From: Anisakis pegreffii
Lineage: Eukaryota > Nematoda > Chromadorea > Rhabditida > Anisakidae
NCBI GenBank assembly: GCA_035041965.1
Contig: JAPYMA010003041.1
Location: 1 to 64,000 of the forward strand
Reading direction: 5' to 3'
DNA: 64,000 nucleotides
Numbering within the stretch: the first letter of the stretch is position 1; every line of letters starts with the position of its first letter. The notes under the pieces are model-generated. The model had not been told where the DNA came from. It made no database searches and worked only from the letters and a program-made list of their open reading frames with translations. A program made the translations under genes and the position numbers. Of this stretch, positions 25,778 through 38,900 are shown piece by piece.

Positions 25778-26427
25778 CTAACTAGTTTTGACTTTAGCAG
25801 CAACTTCTTGATTCATCCGTCTCTTTTCGGCGTTTATAGCTTGACGTGCCTTCTGAAAATTTCACTTGAATGCTCGCAGTTAATGAAGGTGCGAGTGAAC
25901 ATCAGAAACATCAACGTTCCATTGAGCTTTTCAGAGCCTATATTATTGATAAAGCATTTTACATTGCAGAACATTTAAACACCGCGTTGCAGTGAATGTC
26001 AGAAGACATTATAATCATGGAATGCATCTCAAAACTGCGATGAAAGCTGATTACATAATTCAATACGATTCAATAAGCTCTTTCAGCTTCTACAAATTTG
26101 TGCATCATTATCATTCGAATCCATTTCATCAATTTATCACTAAACGTCAGTTCACCTGTTGTAGAGGCTCATAATGACCTCTTGATTTAGAAGCCGCATC
26201 TTATATAGCTTCGTCATGTTCAATCAATCATATACTCATGCAACTGATCAGTTTGAAGCAACTGACCGCCAGAACGCCTCTACCGTAGATCAAATCCGAT
26301 CTCTTTTGCAATAATATAAATCCGAATCATCAATGAACACCGAATATTGTCATAATTAAAATCAATCAGCGGTAATACGAACCATCCTTTCAAACCGCTC
26401 CATCATCTCCCTTCGTTGGTCAGCCAT
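25778..26427 (-). CDS. small charged protein, two exons, unrecognised
   Basis: Two minus-strand exons, 26427-26383 and 25852-25778, join in phase 0 into a 39-residue protein, MADQRREMMERFERM plus KARQAINAEKRRMNQEVAAK and a short end. The second exon follows a clean ATTTTCAG acceptor and ends in TAG. The first is preceded by a TTTCGGCAG acceptor about 30 bases before the ATG; the frame is also open further upstream to an ATG at 26487. The composition is helical and strongly charged, with no domain I recognise. It ends about 440 bp before the first exon of the phosphatase gene in the same direction, so the two could share a transcript. It may instead be part of a larger gene. Confidence 0.35.
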
Positions 26428-26487
26428 TTTTAATAGCAGAAAGCCGACCACGTCGTCCCCTGCCGAAACTAACAAATGAAGCTTCAT

Positions 26488-28650
26488 CAGTTTGATTCTC
26501 TTTTATAGAACAATTTTGAAACCAGAATTTGTATATTCTCCAAAAAATTTCCCTAGTTTCTCATTACGTTTGAAGAATTTATGAAAAATCACGTTATTAC
26601 GAGCTTCACTATTCTTGGCACTTAAAAGTTATACAAAATTTTGCAGAATAACATTAAACTTTAAAGCAATAACAAGCAACACATTCAATTCTAATTTTAC
26701 ATATCCAATCCAAAATATTCCTTCGTTACTTTACATGAGTTCATGAAACTTTTAATTTCTTCAAGTACTTGTCCTTAGGTGTCATCTAAATATTTGACTT
26801 CAACTCTACTGCTTTTGAGAGACATGGTTCACGAATTTCTCGAAGCGCAATGAGACTGCGAGATTGATTCCATTAGAGAATTGAAATTTCTTTTCCTCCA
26901 TAAACTCCTCCACGTATTCGATGTTTTCTTCATAATGTGTGCTCATGTATATGCTGTGCTAAATAACGGCAGTTTAATTACGGAAATTATTGCTGAAAAC
27001 TAAACATCATATAATCAACTGAAGTTGAAAGGTGATACCACGAAAACGGTAACAGTACTGACATGATCAGCTCACGAACACAGAAAAGTACAAAAGAAAG
27101 GAAAGAAGATAAACGGTTGGAAATAGACGATTCAGCCTGAAATTATGAAAACAAGCGAATAAACGAGAGCGATGTGAAAAGATTACGCTACGAATACAAA
27201 TAGCGATGAAAATTGATAATAATGAGAACGGTAAACAATACCAAATGAACAACAACTCATAAAAAGTTATGTGTTAATGCCATACAAAGGGCGAATTAAT
27301 AAATGTATAAAATGTTAAGTTCGACAGATATAAATAGCGCCATAGGTAATACGATTTGATCAACGAATGAATGATGAATCATCGTCAATTACAGAAAACA
27401 ATTAGACTAATTTAGAACTACATAATAAAAGATATAAAAATATCATGAATGAACGTATACGGTTGAGGGTTACACAAGCGCATTTCGAGAGAAGTCAAAA
27501 AGAGCGACCTGTAATGACAGCTGAATGAATGATTAACACGATGTTGATGATAAAAAAATTCAATAATCATATCGCAGTAAATAAGCAAATTATCACATGA
27601 GCTTAACTTGAAAATGAAAATATCAATAAACGGAAAACAAATGAGTTGTGTGCACCAAACGATAATGATTAAATCTCAGCTCATCATTACAAGGATGAAA
27701 CATAGATTCATAACATTCCAACGACCAATCGAGATGAACGGTATTACTCTCATCGACAGTTTTTTCCATCAAACCGCAGTGCAAAGCATACATTTTCATG
27801 CGAAAATAAATCACATCTGATAGAATATTCGGGGAAAATGGACAGATATTCATTGTCAGATAGACGGCGAATATTCAGATAGTCGAATAGAAAGATTGCT
27901 CCTAGCGATGCAAATAGTGGATGAAGTTCGAAAGGAACGATTTTACGTCACATAAAGGTGGAACCTGATCAGGAATTGACGATGATGAAATGTTGCTAAC
28001 GTATTCTCTGATTCAACCTTGTTTAGTTGCTCTTCTTCGAATATTTTCAATGGTTGTAACGTAGTCTTTACGCAGTATGGATCAGAGAGATATCCGAAGG
28101 AATAGGTAAGATTCTGACATGAATTAGGTGAATTTAGGTTATGTACGTACTGAACTTGAAAGAAGACCTCTGGTTGACCTTCAATAAGAATATGAAAATG
28201 ACGGGGTCCCGGAATGGAACCTTGGGAACACTACCGCCGACGTATTCTGACGAACTGAATAAATCACTAACCTGGTGTGATTTGAAATATTTTTCGGAGA
28301 ACCAATTGGACACGCAATTCGTGTATCATATGCTTCTAATTTTGAGAATCACTTAGGTATGGATAACAGACATATTAAGCCAAACACCTTTCCTCCTTTA
28401 CCTAACTGCCAGATTACCAAGTCAAAGTATGAAGTATCAGTGTAGCTTCCCTTGTGTGAATGAGATACTCAATTTTGCTATGATCAAAATAGAATCACAG
28501 GGATTGATTACCAGTCGAGAAAGGCACAATGGAAAGCGGAATACAGCTTACTGATTCTAAAATAGTTTGTTAGTTCGGCTGCAATTATTTTTCCCAAAAT
28601 TTCGTTCATAGGCTTATTCATGCCTATTTCAGGAATATTTCTCAGTTACA
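26488..28650. other. stretch with no recognised gene
   Basis: AT-rich, with short frames only. The frame at 28141-28356 has somewhat protein-like composition and follows a TTTAG, but I could not link it to a neighbour or a family. Nothing else stands out. Confidence 0.4.
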
Positions 28651-28726
28651 ATGTCTACGTTTTATCTCATGAATGCTACTTTGTTGTTATATCTAATCGC
28701 AGTATCTAATTCAGTAATATCTGATC
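28651..28726 (+). CDS. possible signal-peptide exon
   Basis: An ATG follows two closely spaced CAG acceptors (28632 and 28644) and opens 25 codons with a hydrophobic stretch like a secretion signal (LLLYLIAVSNSV). It ends at a good donor, GTAAGT. I found no second exon before the F-box copy D unit at 29.3 kb, so this may be a relic or a false exon. Confidence 0.25.
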
Positions 28727-29326
28727 GTAAGTCTCACATTTGTTGTGATTTCCGCATCACATCATGCATTAATCACGTGCTATCCAGTGTCATTATCCCT
28801 AAGTACATTATTACGAAACTTTCTTACAAATCGTCGTTATGAATCTTGTTGTTATTGTGGTTCAATTGTGTGGATTAAGATTACTGGCTCGCTATCGCCG
28901 CTCCGTCTTTATCGCCAAAATAAGTCGCAAAAGCTTTCATCACATATGACTTGAGAAATTGAGCAGTTTGATAGTAGTTTGGACGGTAGTTTGCGGATTC
29001 GTTTTAGAATCTTTTCACTTTGTAGATGTGATGATCGCTGATTACCGACAATTTTGATAGGGATTCGCGGTTAGATTTGTATGACTAGAGTAAGACGTCT
29101 CACCACTTTGTTCGAAAGAAAAGCGCATCTACACTTGTAATAAGGGGGATGGAATGGGTAACCCCAGTTCATTTACTTGATTCTAATTCATTTGACACAT
29201 TCCCGATCGCACGCTATTCGAAGATTAGAAAATTGAAATTCCGTTGTAAATGACCGTATTAATTCTGCGTTGTTGCCTTAAGCGTTATTCAGTGAGAAAT
29301 CGTTCGGTGGTGTTTGCAATTCATTT
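28727..29326. promoter_or_regulatory. upstream region of copy D
   Basis: There is no exon here. From about 29140 the sequence is a degraded relative of the upstream blocks of copies B and C: the G-rich tract is reduced and the TATTCCAG acceptor has become CATTCCCG. No AG acceptor lies directly before the ATG at 29327. The loss of these elements fits with a decaying copy. Confidence 0.45.
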
Positions 29327-30349
29327 ATGAAAATGTCCGAGGGAATCACGCAGACTGAACTCCTTCCATTTGCACCTAAATATCAACAATTATGTGATAA
29401 ACGCTATCGATTCAGAAGCCGGTAATCTTCTTATCGCTTCATTTTATCGGTATTTATTATGATCTTAAGTCATCCCAAACGTATGGACCAGAACCTGATT
29501 TTGTTGAATTACAATTCTCAGCTTATTGCTTGTAAAGAATCGCAAATTCATGTTGAGTAATTTTTTAGAGGTATTCGTGGTTGCTACCCAAAATTAGATC
29601 ATGGTTTTCGCAACACCGGAGCGGGGTTATGGTCAACGTTCAGATGGTTCAAGACAAGCTGTATTTCAACTCGTCCAGGTACAGTTACGTAAATTACATC
29701 ATTTCAGCGCCAATTGTTGCTTGTGAATTTCATTTTCATAAGGCGATGTGCCCGTATATAGACAGCATCAAAAGAGGCGCTTCATCGTTTGAAGCACACA
29801 ATCCGAGCGGTTTTTTTAGTTCATAAATGGCAAAGTGCTCAGTCCAGTATGAGCTTAAGTAGTAAATTTGTGCCATGGTTATCTAGACAAAAGTGTTTCG
29901 GATAGAGCACAATCGTAATTTGATGAACCATCAGAGCAATCTTCGTCATTTGGTCATTGGTTCAAATAGATATTTCTTTAAGATATCTGCTAATGACACA
30001 ACCGAAATAAATTCTCGGAAAGTTATTTTTATTCCTTCAGTTATTTATTCCTTTTATTTATTTTCAATTTTATTTATTTGAAATTCCTTGAGAAAGTTCT
30101 CCCGGACGATGTGTGGCTGAGTATATTCAAATATGTTCACCCAATCGACCTTGTCAATGGTATTTCAAAAGTATCAAAACGATGGAATGCACTCGCCAAA
30201 ACACCGTCACTCTATCGATACGTTCGTGTGTTGGTCAATGAAAAATCAACAGCTTCAGAGAGCGTACAAATGTTCTTGGAGCGGGTATGTTACCATACAA
30301 CTTCGATTGAAGATTCGTTATTTATTGATATGAGAAAAATATTTGCTCG

Positions 30350-30378
30350 TGATTCCGAGATCCCACTTCGGAATCACG
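30350..30378. repeat. hairpin in intron 3 of copy D
   Basis: An 11-bp perfect inverted repeat, CGTGATTCCGA and its complement, with a 7-base loop. The layout and the nearby CCCG-rich words resemble the subterminal hairpin of the hAT-like element in copy C, so it may be a fragment of a related element. Confidence 0.5.
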
Positions 30379-31204
30379 ATTCCAATCCCGCAATTTAAAA
30401 CTGGTCGAGAATCGCTATTTGAATCGTATAGATCGCTGTTCTCTTAAGCAAATGTCAACCAGTTCTCTCTACACGTACACCCATTGCGTTTGAACCATGA
30501 ATTGGTACCACCAGAGTAAAACTAATCTTGTCCTCGCCCTAACCATCTTACAAACAGTTAACAGTGATCTTATTAAGAACTGATGATCGATAATTTCGAA
30601 GATCACACAAATGCAACTGCGCTCACCAATCAGTATTTTCAATTAGCAGTGCAATGAGCATGAATTCGACGATTTTTGCATTAAGCATGAATTTAGGCAA
30701 AAAATTGCGTTAGAAAATTGTGTGTGGATTACGAAATGAGTGACTTCGGTGATATATTTCCCGAATGTATGCCAAACGTCACATTTCTGGAAATATCATC
30801 AAAATCATGTAATTTTATATTCGTAAAGCTTTCATATTACTCATTCGTTATGAGAGGATGTTTACCGCAGGAGTTGAGCTTTCAGAGCTATGTGTACCTT
30901 ATCGAAATTGCATCGCACCTTTCTGTCACTCGATATTTTAGGTTGCTTCCTTACCTTGCGCGGAAGCGCCAACAAATTGGTCAATTGTTTCACATTCGTA
31001 GAAGAGCTCAATATGGATATGGTTCCACATGTAAGTTTTTTCTCCACTGAATTACGTTATCGATGATTCATTCGAATAACATTTTCGCTACATCAAATTC
31101 AACATTCCGTTTGTGAAGAGATGTCGAGATCAGTGTATGCATATTACTATCAGTTGCATCGAAACATCTCACAACTATACCGTTGCAATGGTATCTCATT
31201 AGAA

Positions 31205-32030
31205 AATACAAAACTCTCCCATACAAAGCTTATTTACAAATTATCGCAATATAATATCGGTGTGAATCTCCTAAAATCGATTAGAAATTTCCTTTCGGGC
31301 GGGCCCGCACACAATATGTTGTTGTTGAAGACTGTTAAAGACAATAGTGACATCTTGTGTTCCTCAAGGTTCTGAGTTAGCGCCGATACTTTTCCTCTTG
31401 TATATAAATGATTTACCAGAATGCGTATGCAGTCATTGTTCGCTATATGCTGATGACGCTAAATTGTTTGTCACTTATAATCAACCACTATGATGTCTCC
31501 TTTGCAAGAATCTATTGAAGATGGAGTTGTCCGTCGACAAATGCTCTGTTCTATGCATTGGTAACTGGAATGGAAAAATTTCATAAAACATAGGCAATCA
31601 TGTTTTAAAAAGTATAGATAGAAGTACATTAAAAAGTGTATTTGTGATCTTGGAGTGCACATATCTGGAGATTTGTCATTTGCAAAACACATTCATCACA
31701 TTGCAACAATTACACATGCACGAAGCAACCTCATTCTTCCAACATTTAACACAAACAATCCGCACACACTATTCAAAGCATTCACTCTAGATTCTTTGAA
31801 GTAGCGGCTCTCGCTGCAGGTAAGAAACGTTCACATTAAGAAATATGCATCCGGTAGTGTAGTTTTTGTCTTTCCGTTTACTTTTTCGTGTTCTGACTCA
31901 ACGCAGTGCAGAATTTTGTCGTCGTCGTATTCGGCTGTCCTTTTAAAGTATCTTCGACATGTCATTTATAAGGAAGATTCGTTGTCTCCTTATGAACTTT
32001 CATCATGTTCCTAATGACCTGAAACTTAGG
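31205..32030 (+). mobile_element. non-LTR retrotransposon remnant (reverse transcriptase)
   Basis: An insertion in intron 5 of copy D, absent from B and C. Translation in shifting frames shows a LINE-type reverse transcriptase: a stretch ending FLSG, then a PQGS motif with an LFLLYINDLP-like stretch, a YADD catalytic box, and a later DLGVHISGDLSF-like segment. Several frameshifts and stops break it, and neither end is complete. It belongs to the broad jockey/CR1/RTE-like group; I cannot place it more finely. It runs in the direction of the host gene. Confidence 0.8.
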
Positions 32031-32797
32031 AATATGATCTCAATGTTATGCAAGTGAAGCATGTTCCCGCAATCATTTATGATAGCATTGCAGTTTAATG
32101 AACATACAATGAATACTCTATTCTCAAAAAACACATTTAAACGCCTGCGTCGACTTCACATCGGAAATGAAGACGAAGAGGAACCATGCAAGATCATGGA
32201 GAAGCTTTGTGAACGGCCGTTGCAATTGTTATCTATCCCAGCCACTGTCGAGTAATGTTCAATTATACTTCTTCGAGTCAAAGTGCTTTAGGAAGTGTCA
32301 GCAAAATTTGCGATAACGCAGTCGAATTTCATCGGCTGAAGATTTCATGCAGCTAATACCGCAACTTAGTAACAGTTCTTTCCTTACTGATCATAGTATT
32401 GCTAGAATATTTGCCGCATTCTATTAGTACTACGACCATTAAGGAGCGAACTGTAACTTAGTTGCGATTTGGGTTCTGCACAGATGTATTTTTTATTGAA
32501 ACATCGATGTCGTGCAGCGATGAAACCTACGAGTTTGCATTCTCTTTTATAAATATCTCCAAAGGATATCAGACTCCTCCATGTAAAATCTTATATCCCG
32601 CAATTCCTTTGCAGGCTTGGAAAAATATTCCAGACGCCGATTCGTGACACTTTGACAGAATTTTATCTTCATGAATGTCTTGAAGATGGTGATTATGCGG
32701 TCATTGGACAGTTGATAAATCTCTCGAAGTTATCAGTTATCTCTTCACTTTATGCAACCGATGAACAGCTTTTTCAGTTTAAGGTCGGTCCATACGT

Positions 32798-33599
32798 TGT
32801 GGTGAAGAGCTTTAGATAATAGCGGGAATTTCACAGAATACTGAATTGATAGTTGTTCGGCGTCTAGCGACTTTCGTTGTTTTGCGATTCACCACACTTG
32901 AAATATTTATTGGGAACTCGAGTCGATGAAGTTGACGTACAATCGAAGTTGACGTACGGGGACAATTGATTGGGGCTTCAACAACAATTGATTTGGACTT
33001 GGAGACCGGAGACGAACCTTCGGATTTCAACAGCAACAATCCGTTTCGAGTTCAATGACAACAATGACCAAGATTTGAGCTTGAGGTTTTGGACGATTGA
33101 GGGTGTGGCTCTATGTAGGATGATAAGATTTTTGGGAGGTTGAGGGCAGCTGAGATAAGGTCACCATAAGATGGGTTGATATAAGAATATGGCAACACAT
33201 GTCACAATTGAGAGATAAGGATGCATATATGTATATTAATACGGGAGTAAAGTACAATATGCGGATATAGATGAGTGAGCATTAAAGCATTATCAATGGG
33301 CCTTATCGTTAGTGTCATTACTATAACGGTTGGCGATATCATTATTTACACGGGTGACATTATCAATTATTGCGTCAGCATTTACAGGAGTAACATTATC
33401 AATTTCTGAACAAAAATACAAGAGTGACATTATCATGGCGTCGATTTACAATATTTACATGAGTGACATTTTCAATTAAAAGAGTAGTTGACATTATAAA
33501 CAATAATTAATATGAATATATATGAATAGTGCTGTCGTTGATAATAACAATTAGCACCAACAATAATTAATAATAAGAAATAGTTGCGAGTTCGCAACA
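32798..33599. mobile_element. probable solo LTR in intron 7 of copy D
   Basis: An 802-bp insertion relative to copies B and C at the same point. It begins TGTGGTGAA and ends TTCGCAACA, so it has TG...CA ends with a short imperfect inversion. It is flanked by TACGT (32793-32797) and TATGT (33600-33604), a likely 5-bp target duplication with one change. Inside is a degenerate run of GTGACATTATCAATT-like words (about 33340-33480). Size, ends and duplication fit a solo LTR, perhaps BEL/Pao-like. No internal gene is present. Confidence 0.6.
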
Positions 33600-35949
33600 T
33601 ATGTATTCAATAGAACCTCGTAGCGAAATATGAAAGTGGTGAGTAAGAACGTCAGTTTTCGTATTTTGATTGTAGGCAGGACGAATTTCAAAACTTAAAA
33701 AAAATCTGAAGATGTATTAGTCTGATTTGTTCTTTTTTTTCTCAAAGTGATATTTCAGGCACTTCGCAACTTGAAACATCTACATATGAATAGCTTCCGA
33801 CAGGACTGTCGTTTCACTACTGAAGGTCTTATACGATTCTTTGAACTTCCTGCCAACAATGCGTCAAATTATTTTCCGTACCGTCTCAAATATTTGAGTT
33901 TCAATGATTGTTGCAGTTTTCAAACGGATGTTGCAAAAGCACTCATAAAAAAGTTTTTTTAAGCATCATTCGTCTCTTTGCATAACGATTGAGTAGTGGG
34001 TTCAATAAATGTCATTAGCTCAATGTCTCTCTTAGGATATGGAATTTTGGATTCGACCGGAACTGAAATTTTTGTGTCGTAGCTTGACCGAACAGTCCCA
34101 GAAGTCATAGTTCTTCCATTGATACCGGAAATTTTAGGAAATGTTCCAATCGAATATTTTTTCGATTGCCATCACTCCACTGTTCTGAAGGCGTAACGAA
34201 AATTTTTTTGCTCGGACGAATAAATTTCTTGCAACATACTTATGATTATGAGCTGCAGACAGCGTTTTAAGGTCGCTTTACTGTAAATACCATCTGAGAC
34301 AGTTAAACGGATGAAGTTGCTTATTGTAGACCAGCGATTCTCACAAGTGAGTTTGGGGGAGGGAGTATGGGGTGGTGATTTATATTAAATAGGAATGTGG
34401 ACTTGAGTACCACTGATATAGGCCGTGCAACTTTTTTGATTTATTTGAAATTCATAAACCAATTATAATTTGTTCGCCTTATTCGCATCAGATACACTTC
34501 AGTTGCCCTGACCTGATATCCCTGAACGTTGGCGGAAATTACGGACTGCTCGAGGGAGGGTTGTCAGTGCTTATCGAAGGTTTACGGTGAGTTGCTTTGG
34601 AATACTTTTTTCTTTTCTGAATCCTCCTAATGATATCTTTATTCACTAATAGAGGTAGGCCAGGGCATTCGAGCATCTTCTAGGTCTCCGATGCTCCCGC
34701 TCCTGCATTTATTCTCAAGAAATCCAAACTCAGTTCTGTCCCCTAACCCATTCTTGCTCTTCGGAAAAGTTGGGAGATGCTGAAGACAACGCGGAGGCTT
34801 TCGGATAAATCTTTAAGATTTTTGGTGATTGGTGAATTGCCAGCAGTTTCGGTGACCGAGATGCGCCGAAAAGAAAATCTTGGGTTCTGCTCGGGAATGC
34901 CCGAAAGTTTTACCCGCCTGGCGATATGAATCTGAACGGCAGAATACCGATTGCCGAAACTACGGAATGCATATGTCCATAATCTGTGGGGGATCACTTT
35001 TATCAATAACAAGCATTTGCCAGCATTGGTTTCTTATACCTCTTTATCAATGTGGTCGTATCAGAATGTACACCATTGTTTAGTTGCGAAATGATTCAAT
35101 CAACCAAAACTAATTTTCTTGTTTCAGTGCGGGATGAGTTCTACAACTCTTTGCTCTTTGGTACTCTACCGAACCCATGTTTCCATAACTGACGAGGGAC
35201 CGCCAATTTAAATTTTGAGCATCGACCAGTGATAGTTCCTAATATCTTTCTATGGAAATGATCGTGTTATGACCTACACTAATGTTTAGTGACAAAATCA
35301 CTCACTCAATGCATGTTCAGATCTCTTCGATTTCTTGACATCTCGCGCATTCGAGGTGACGTGGTGTCTGCTGTGTTGCGAAATTTGTCTGATGAGGATG
35401 TACCTCAACTCCAATTTCTTCAGTCTCACTATAATGAGGTCATGATAAATGCTTCCTTATGTCAATACATCATAATTTGTCATGACTCAATAGCAAAGCC
35501 TTATATTAATCAGAAAATGTTTCGGATGCGGTGAAATTGACGATTTGGTGAGTCCAGTGCCAACCTCAAGATGTCAGCGTTTGTGAACATAGGGCGCACA
35601 CTACACATATCCCTACATGTTTCGCTCATAATTCGTTATCGCGAGGATGGTTTAATTGACAAAGTGTGATCTGTAAATGTGTTCAATCTTTCAGGTTGAT
35701 GAGGAGATTTTTTGGAAGCTGAATATGACACGTCCCAATTTGATGATTACGACTGGAGGTGATTATTTCATCAACTGGGATATTCGAGATGGAAAACCGT
35801 TCTTGAATGAAGATTTTAAAGGAGACATGAATCATTTACTGAATGACCTCAGTGAATATGAGGGTTTCTGCTGCATGGAGATGTCAGATCGTTGGTTTGA
35901 TTGGATGGAGACATTACGAATGGCTCGAGAGCACTATTTTATATTTTGA

Positions 35950-38900
35950 CATTCGATTTTACACTTTAGATGTTGTCCAATTTTTCTCGTGATTCATGTT
36001 GTTTTGTTTTAATTTGATGTTCGCGACCTTTACTATATGAAACAAGCATCTCTGAATAATCCTTATGTGCGTCTGTTCTACGCAGTCTTTTTCCACGCAA
36101 TCCAGTCTTCTTACAATCAGTTTTTTGATGGAATAACTTCTTGAATAAAATCAGAAAATGTTCGGAGAGTGCAAAACGAACACGGTGGCGAAGTTATCTC
36201 TGAATTATTAATCATTGACTGAAAAACAATGCTGCATAAAATGTATTTTCGTTCTCACGCTTTTGTCTTCCAGTAATCAGATTGTATGAGATGTATCGAC
36301 GAAGATATGCAAATCAATCATTCCATGGATGAATATGTCCTAATTTCTTTAATAAACATCGTTGTCTTGGAGCAGAAATTTTCGACGAGAAAGTCGTTCA
36401 CCGGTTTATTCGTTATTGATTCAGAACGTTAGAATGATGTGATTTGAAAGCTATTGTGAAATATAATTTATTTAAGGGAGCGAATACGTATTCATTTATT
36501 GGTGTTAATGACAGTGCGCGATATCTACTGAAGTTGTTATGTTGAGTTATTGGTAAATGCGAAGAGATTTGTTAGCATCATAGGACAGAATGAATAATGA
36601 TAGGTGTTTTTGAAGTTGTTTGGTAATCTTGTCGATTTTAGTTTATATCTATACTCGCTTCTTAATGCATATCTATTCTCGCTTCGTAATCACTTTAACA
36701 TCAATGGCCCAATTCTTGCTTTGGCTCGCGAAAGTTTCATTCTTAATTTCAGTTGCGTTCAGGAATGTATTATTACTACCCGTTTGCGGGAGAGGTGAAC
36801 TTTGAAATCCTGTTCTGTAGCATCTTCCATGTCAATATATCTATACATTACCTTTGTTTGAATCCTACAAATTTGAGAAGTTATCCTAATCGAATAGATC
36901 TTCTTCGATAACACATCAAATAATTGGATGAGTTATAATAAAATCATATTTCTTGGTTGTTAATTCCACATTTAAAATTATCTTTTTTCTTTCTTTTGAA
37001 AAAATATCTTTTCATTCAAATTATAAATATCCTGTGATTGATCTGGACATATAGATGAAATAATTGTCAGTTGAACATTTCGCTTGCAACTGCATTCGGA
37101 AACTTTTATGTTTTCACCAACGGATAACCTCAGTAGAATGTCCAGTTTCACAGCTAATTTGAAACTTCAGTGATTCGATTTAAGAAATTGGTGATTCTGT
37201 TTATGGAGATGTGCAAATGGAAACATCGAAATATTTTGCTGTTTTACTAACAATCGCACGTCGAACAAGCCTGAGTGGTCCAGCGTCAACTTTCAGTCTT
37301 GCATAGCTAAGCGCAAATTATAGATGCGGATCTGAGATTTCATGACTTTGTTCATTTCTCCAGACCTCAAGTGCAAAACGCAAAAAAGTTCTCTCATGAT
37401 CATATACGCTACTCATGATCAGAGTATTTTAGAACATTGGAGACGAGCTGGGACTCTCAGGCCCGGCTACTATGACGTTTTTAAGCCCATAATACGATGA
37501 TACTTGTTATTATATAACAATTATGATTTATTGCAACATGCAAAAAGATAAATCAGAACAACGAATTACGTCAAGATGTGCAAACTACTTGAACATTATA
37601 ACTTGTTTTCTCATCAAAAAAGTGTCGTTTTTATTCGAACTAATTGGAAGCAAATTCACCCGACAACACGTCCTTTTTGCTTCTCTGAAGCTGCAGGAGC
37701 TGGAGAATACAATAGTGCAAAATCATCATGCCACTGCGCAGACCTGATGAGAACATTGTCATGGAGATAGTGACCTTGATATCGGTAAGGAGATGTACAG
37801 AATGATCAACAGAGATAGCCTGCACTGACGTGGTCGTCGCCAAGCTACGTGAGATACGTCCAGAAAGTCAGCTATTTCTTTAAATGTCAGCAAAATCGCC
37901 TAACAATATCAAAACTTTTCTGAAACTGGAGAATCTAGAGATGTCGATGGTGTGAAAAAATCTTAATATTTCTGAGCAAATATGAGGATAGCGTCAGTTT
38001 GAAGATTAGACGACCATTTTACTGGGCAAACCTGTGAACAAGTACAGTTTGAATATGAGTGACTGTGATGGCAATAACAAAAATCATGCAGGACGAACTA
38101 AAAACTCGCGAAAATCTTACATAAACGAAAACCTTACAAACTTATCATAACTGATCCGTGGTGCCGCCCCTCTGTGGTGCGTGGCTACCCGGAAGCTTGA
38201 TCATACAATGTTGTTTTCGGTAATTTTCATTCGTAGCTGAAAAATAGCATTTACAAGCATCAGTATGGACTAACGATGATTGAATGTGCATAATTACAAG
38301 CATTTGTAGGATTCTACTGAAAAATTCCGTGACAAGTGCACAATGGAAGTGGATAGATCCCACCCGAGAAGCATGCTTTGTCTGAGGTGTTAGGGAAATA
38401 CTTCAGTCGTGCGGGGTCAATTATGCGAGAAATGATTTCAGCAGTGGAAGTGCAATTTTCCAATTCCTCACAATCAGCATTGTTCGAAGTTGTTTAAAGA
38501 ATCAGTATAAACTAAGGAATGCTTCGATTTATTCGTCACGCTGTAGCTTTATGCATCTTCAAACATTTGCCCTTCGCAACATCGAAGCCTGCCAAGGCAA
38601 ATTCCATCTGTTTTAGTTTACACTTCCACTTCACCCTCTTATACAAATGATCAGACATGTTGACAGTTCCCTACCATACTTCTTCCTTTCGGTGTCTTAC
38701 AGTCAAACTACACTTAATGCGCACCAACTAATAAATTTGATTGAATCACTCAACTACGTCTGAATCATCCGGAAACGGCAATTGAATACTCAACGAATGT
38801 AAATTCTCTAAGCATCTCGAAATAAATATTTTGTGAGTTATCTTCAAAATATTGATAATGTTTGGCCCATTTGATGATCGTCCTGGTCACAACAAGGACA

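Larger units (their letters stand above)
29327..35949 (+). pseudogene. F-box/LRR gene copy D, N-terminal frameshift
   Basis: Exons by alignment: 29327-29421, 29569-29678, 30093-30284, 30697-30808, 30942-31030, 32094-32251, 32615-32783, 33759-33952, 34503-34586, 35321-35438, 35695-35949. Exon 2 is 110 nt instead of 100, so it ends in the wrong phase, and joining it to exon 3 stops at 30239-30241 inside the F-box. The exon 3 acceptor has changed from CCTTCAG to CCTTGAG. Exons 3-11 are otherwise open and in phase, with an intact F-box (LPDDVWLSIFKYVHPIDLV) and repeats, so an N-terminally shortened product from another start is possible. Its last exon has the longest tail. The exon 8 donor is GTTTTTTT. 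Introns 5 and 7 carry retroelement insertions. Probably decaying. Confidence 0.75.

Noticed and set aside
28141..28356. Plus-strand frame with a QLDTQFVY stretch resembling a phosphatase motif
   Set aside because: The rest of the frame does not align to a phosphatase domain and no neighbouring exon fits, so the resemblance is probably chance.
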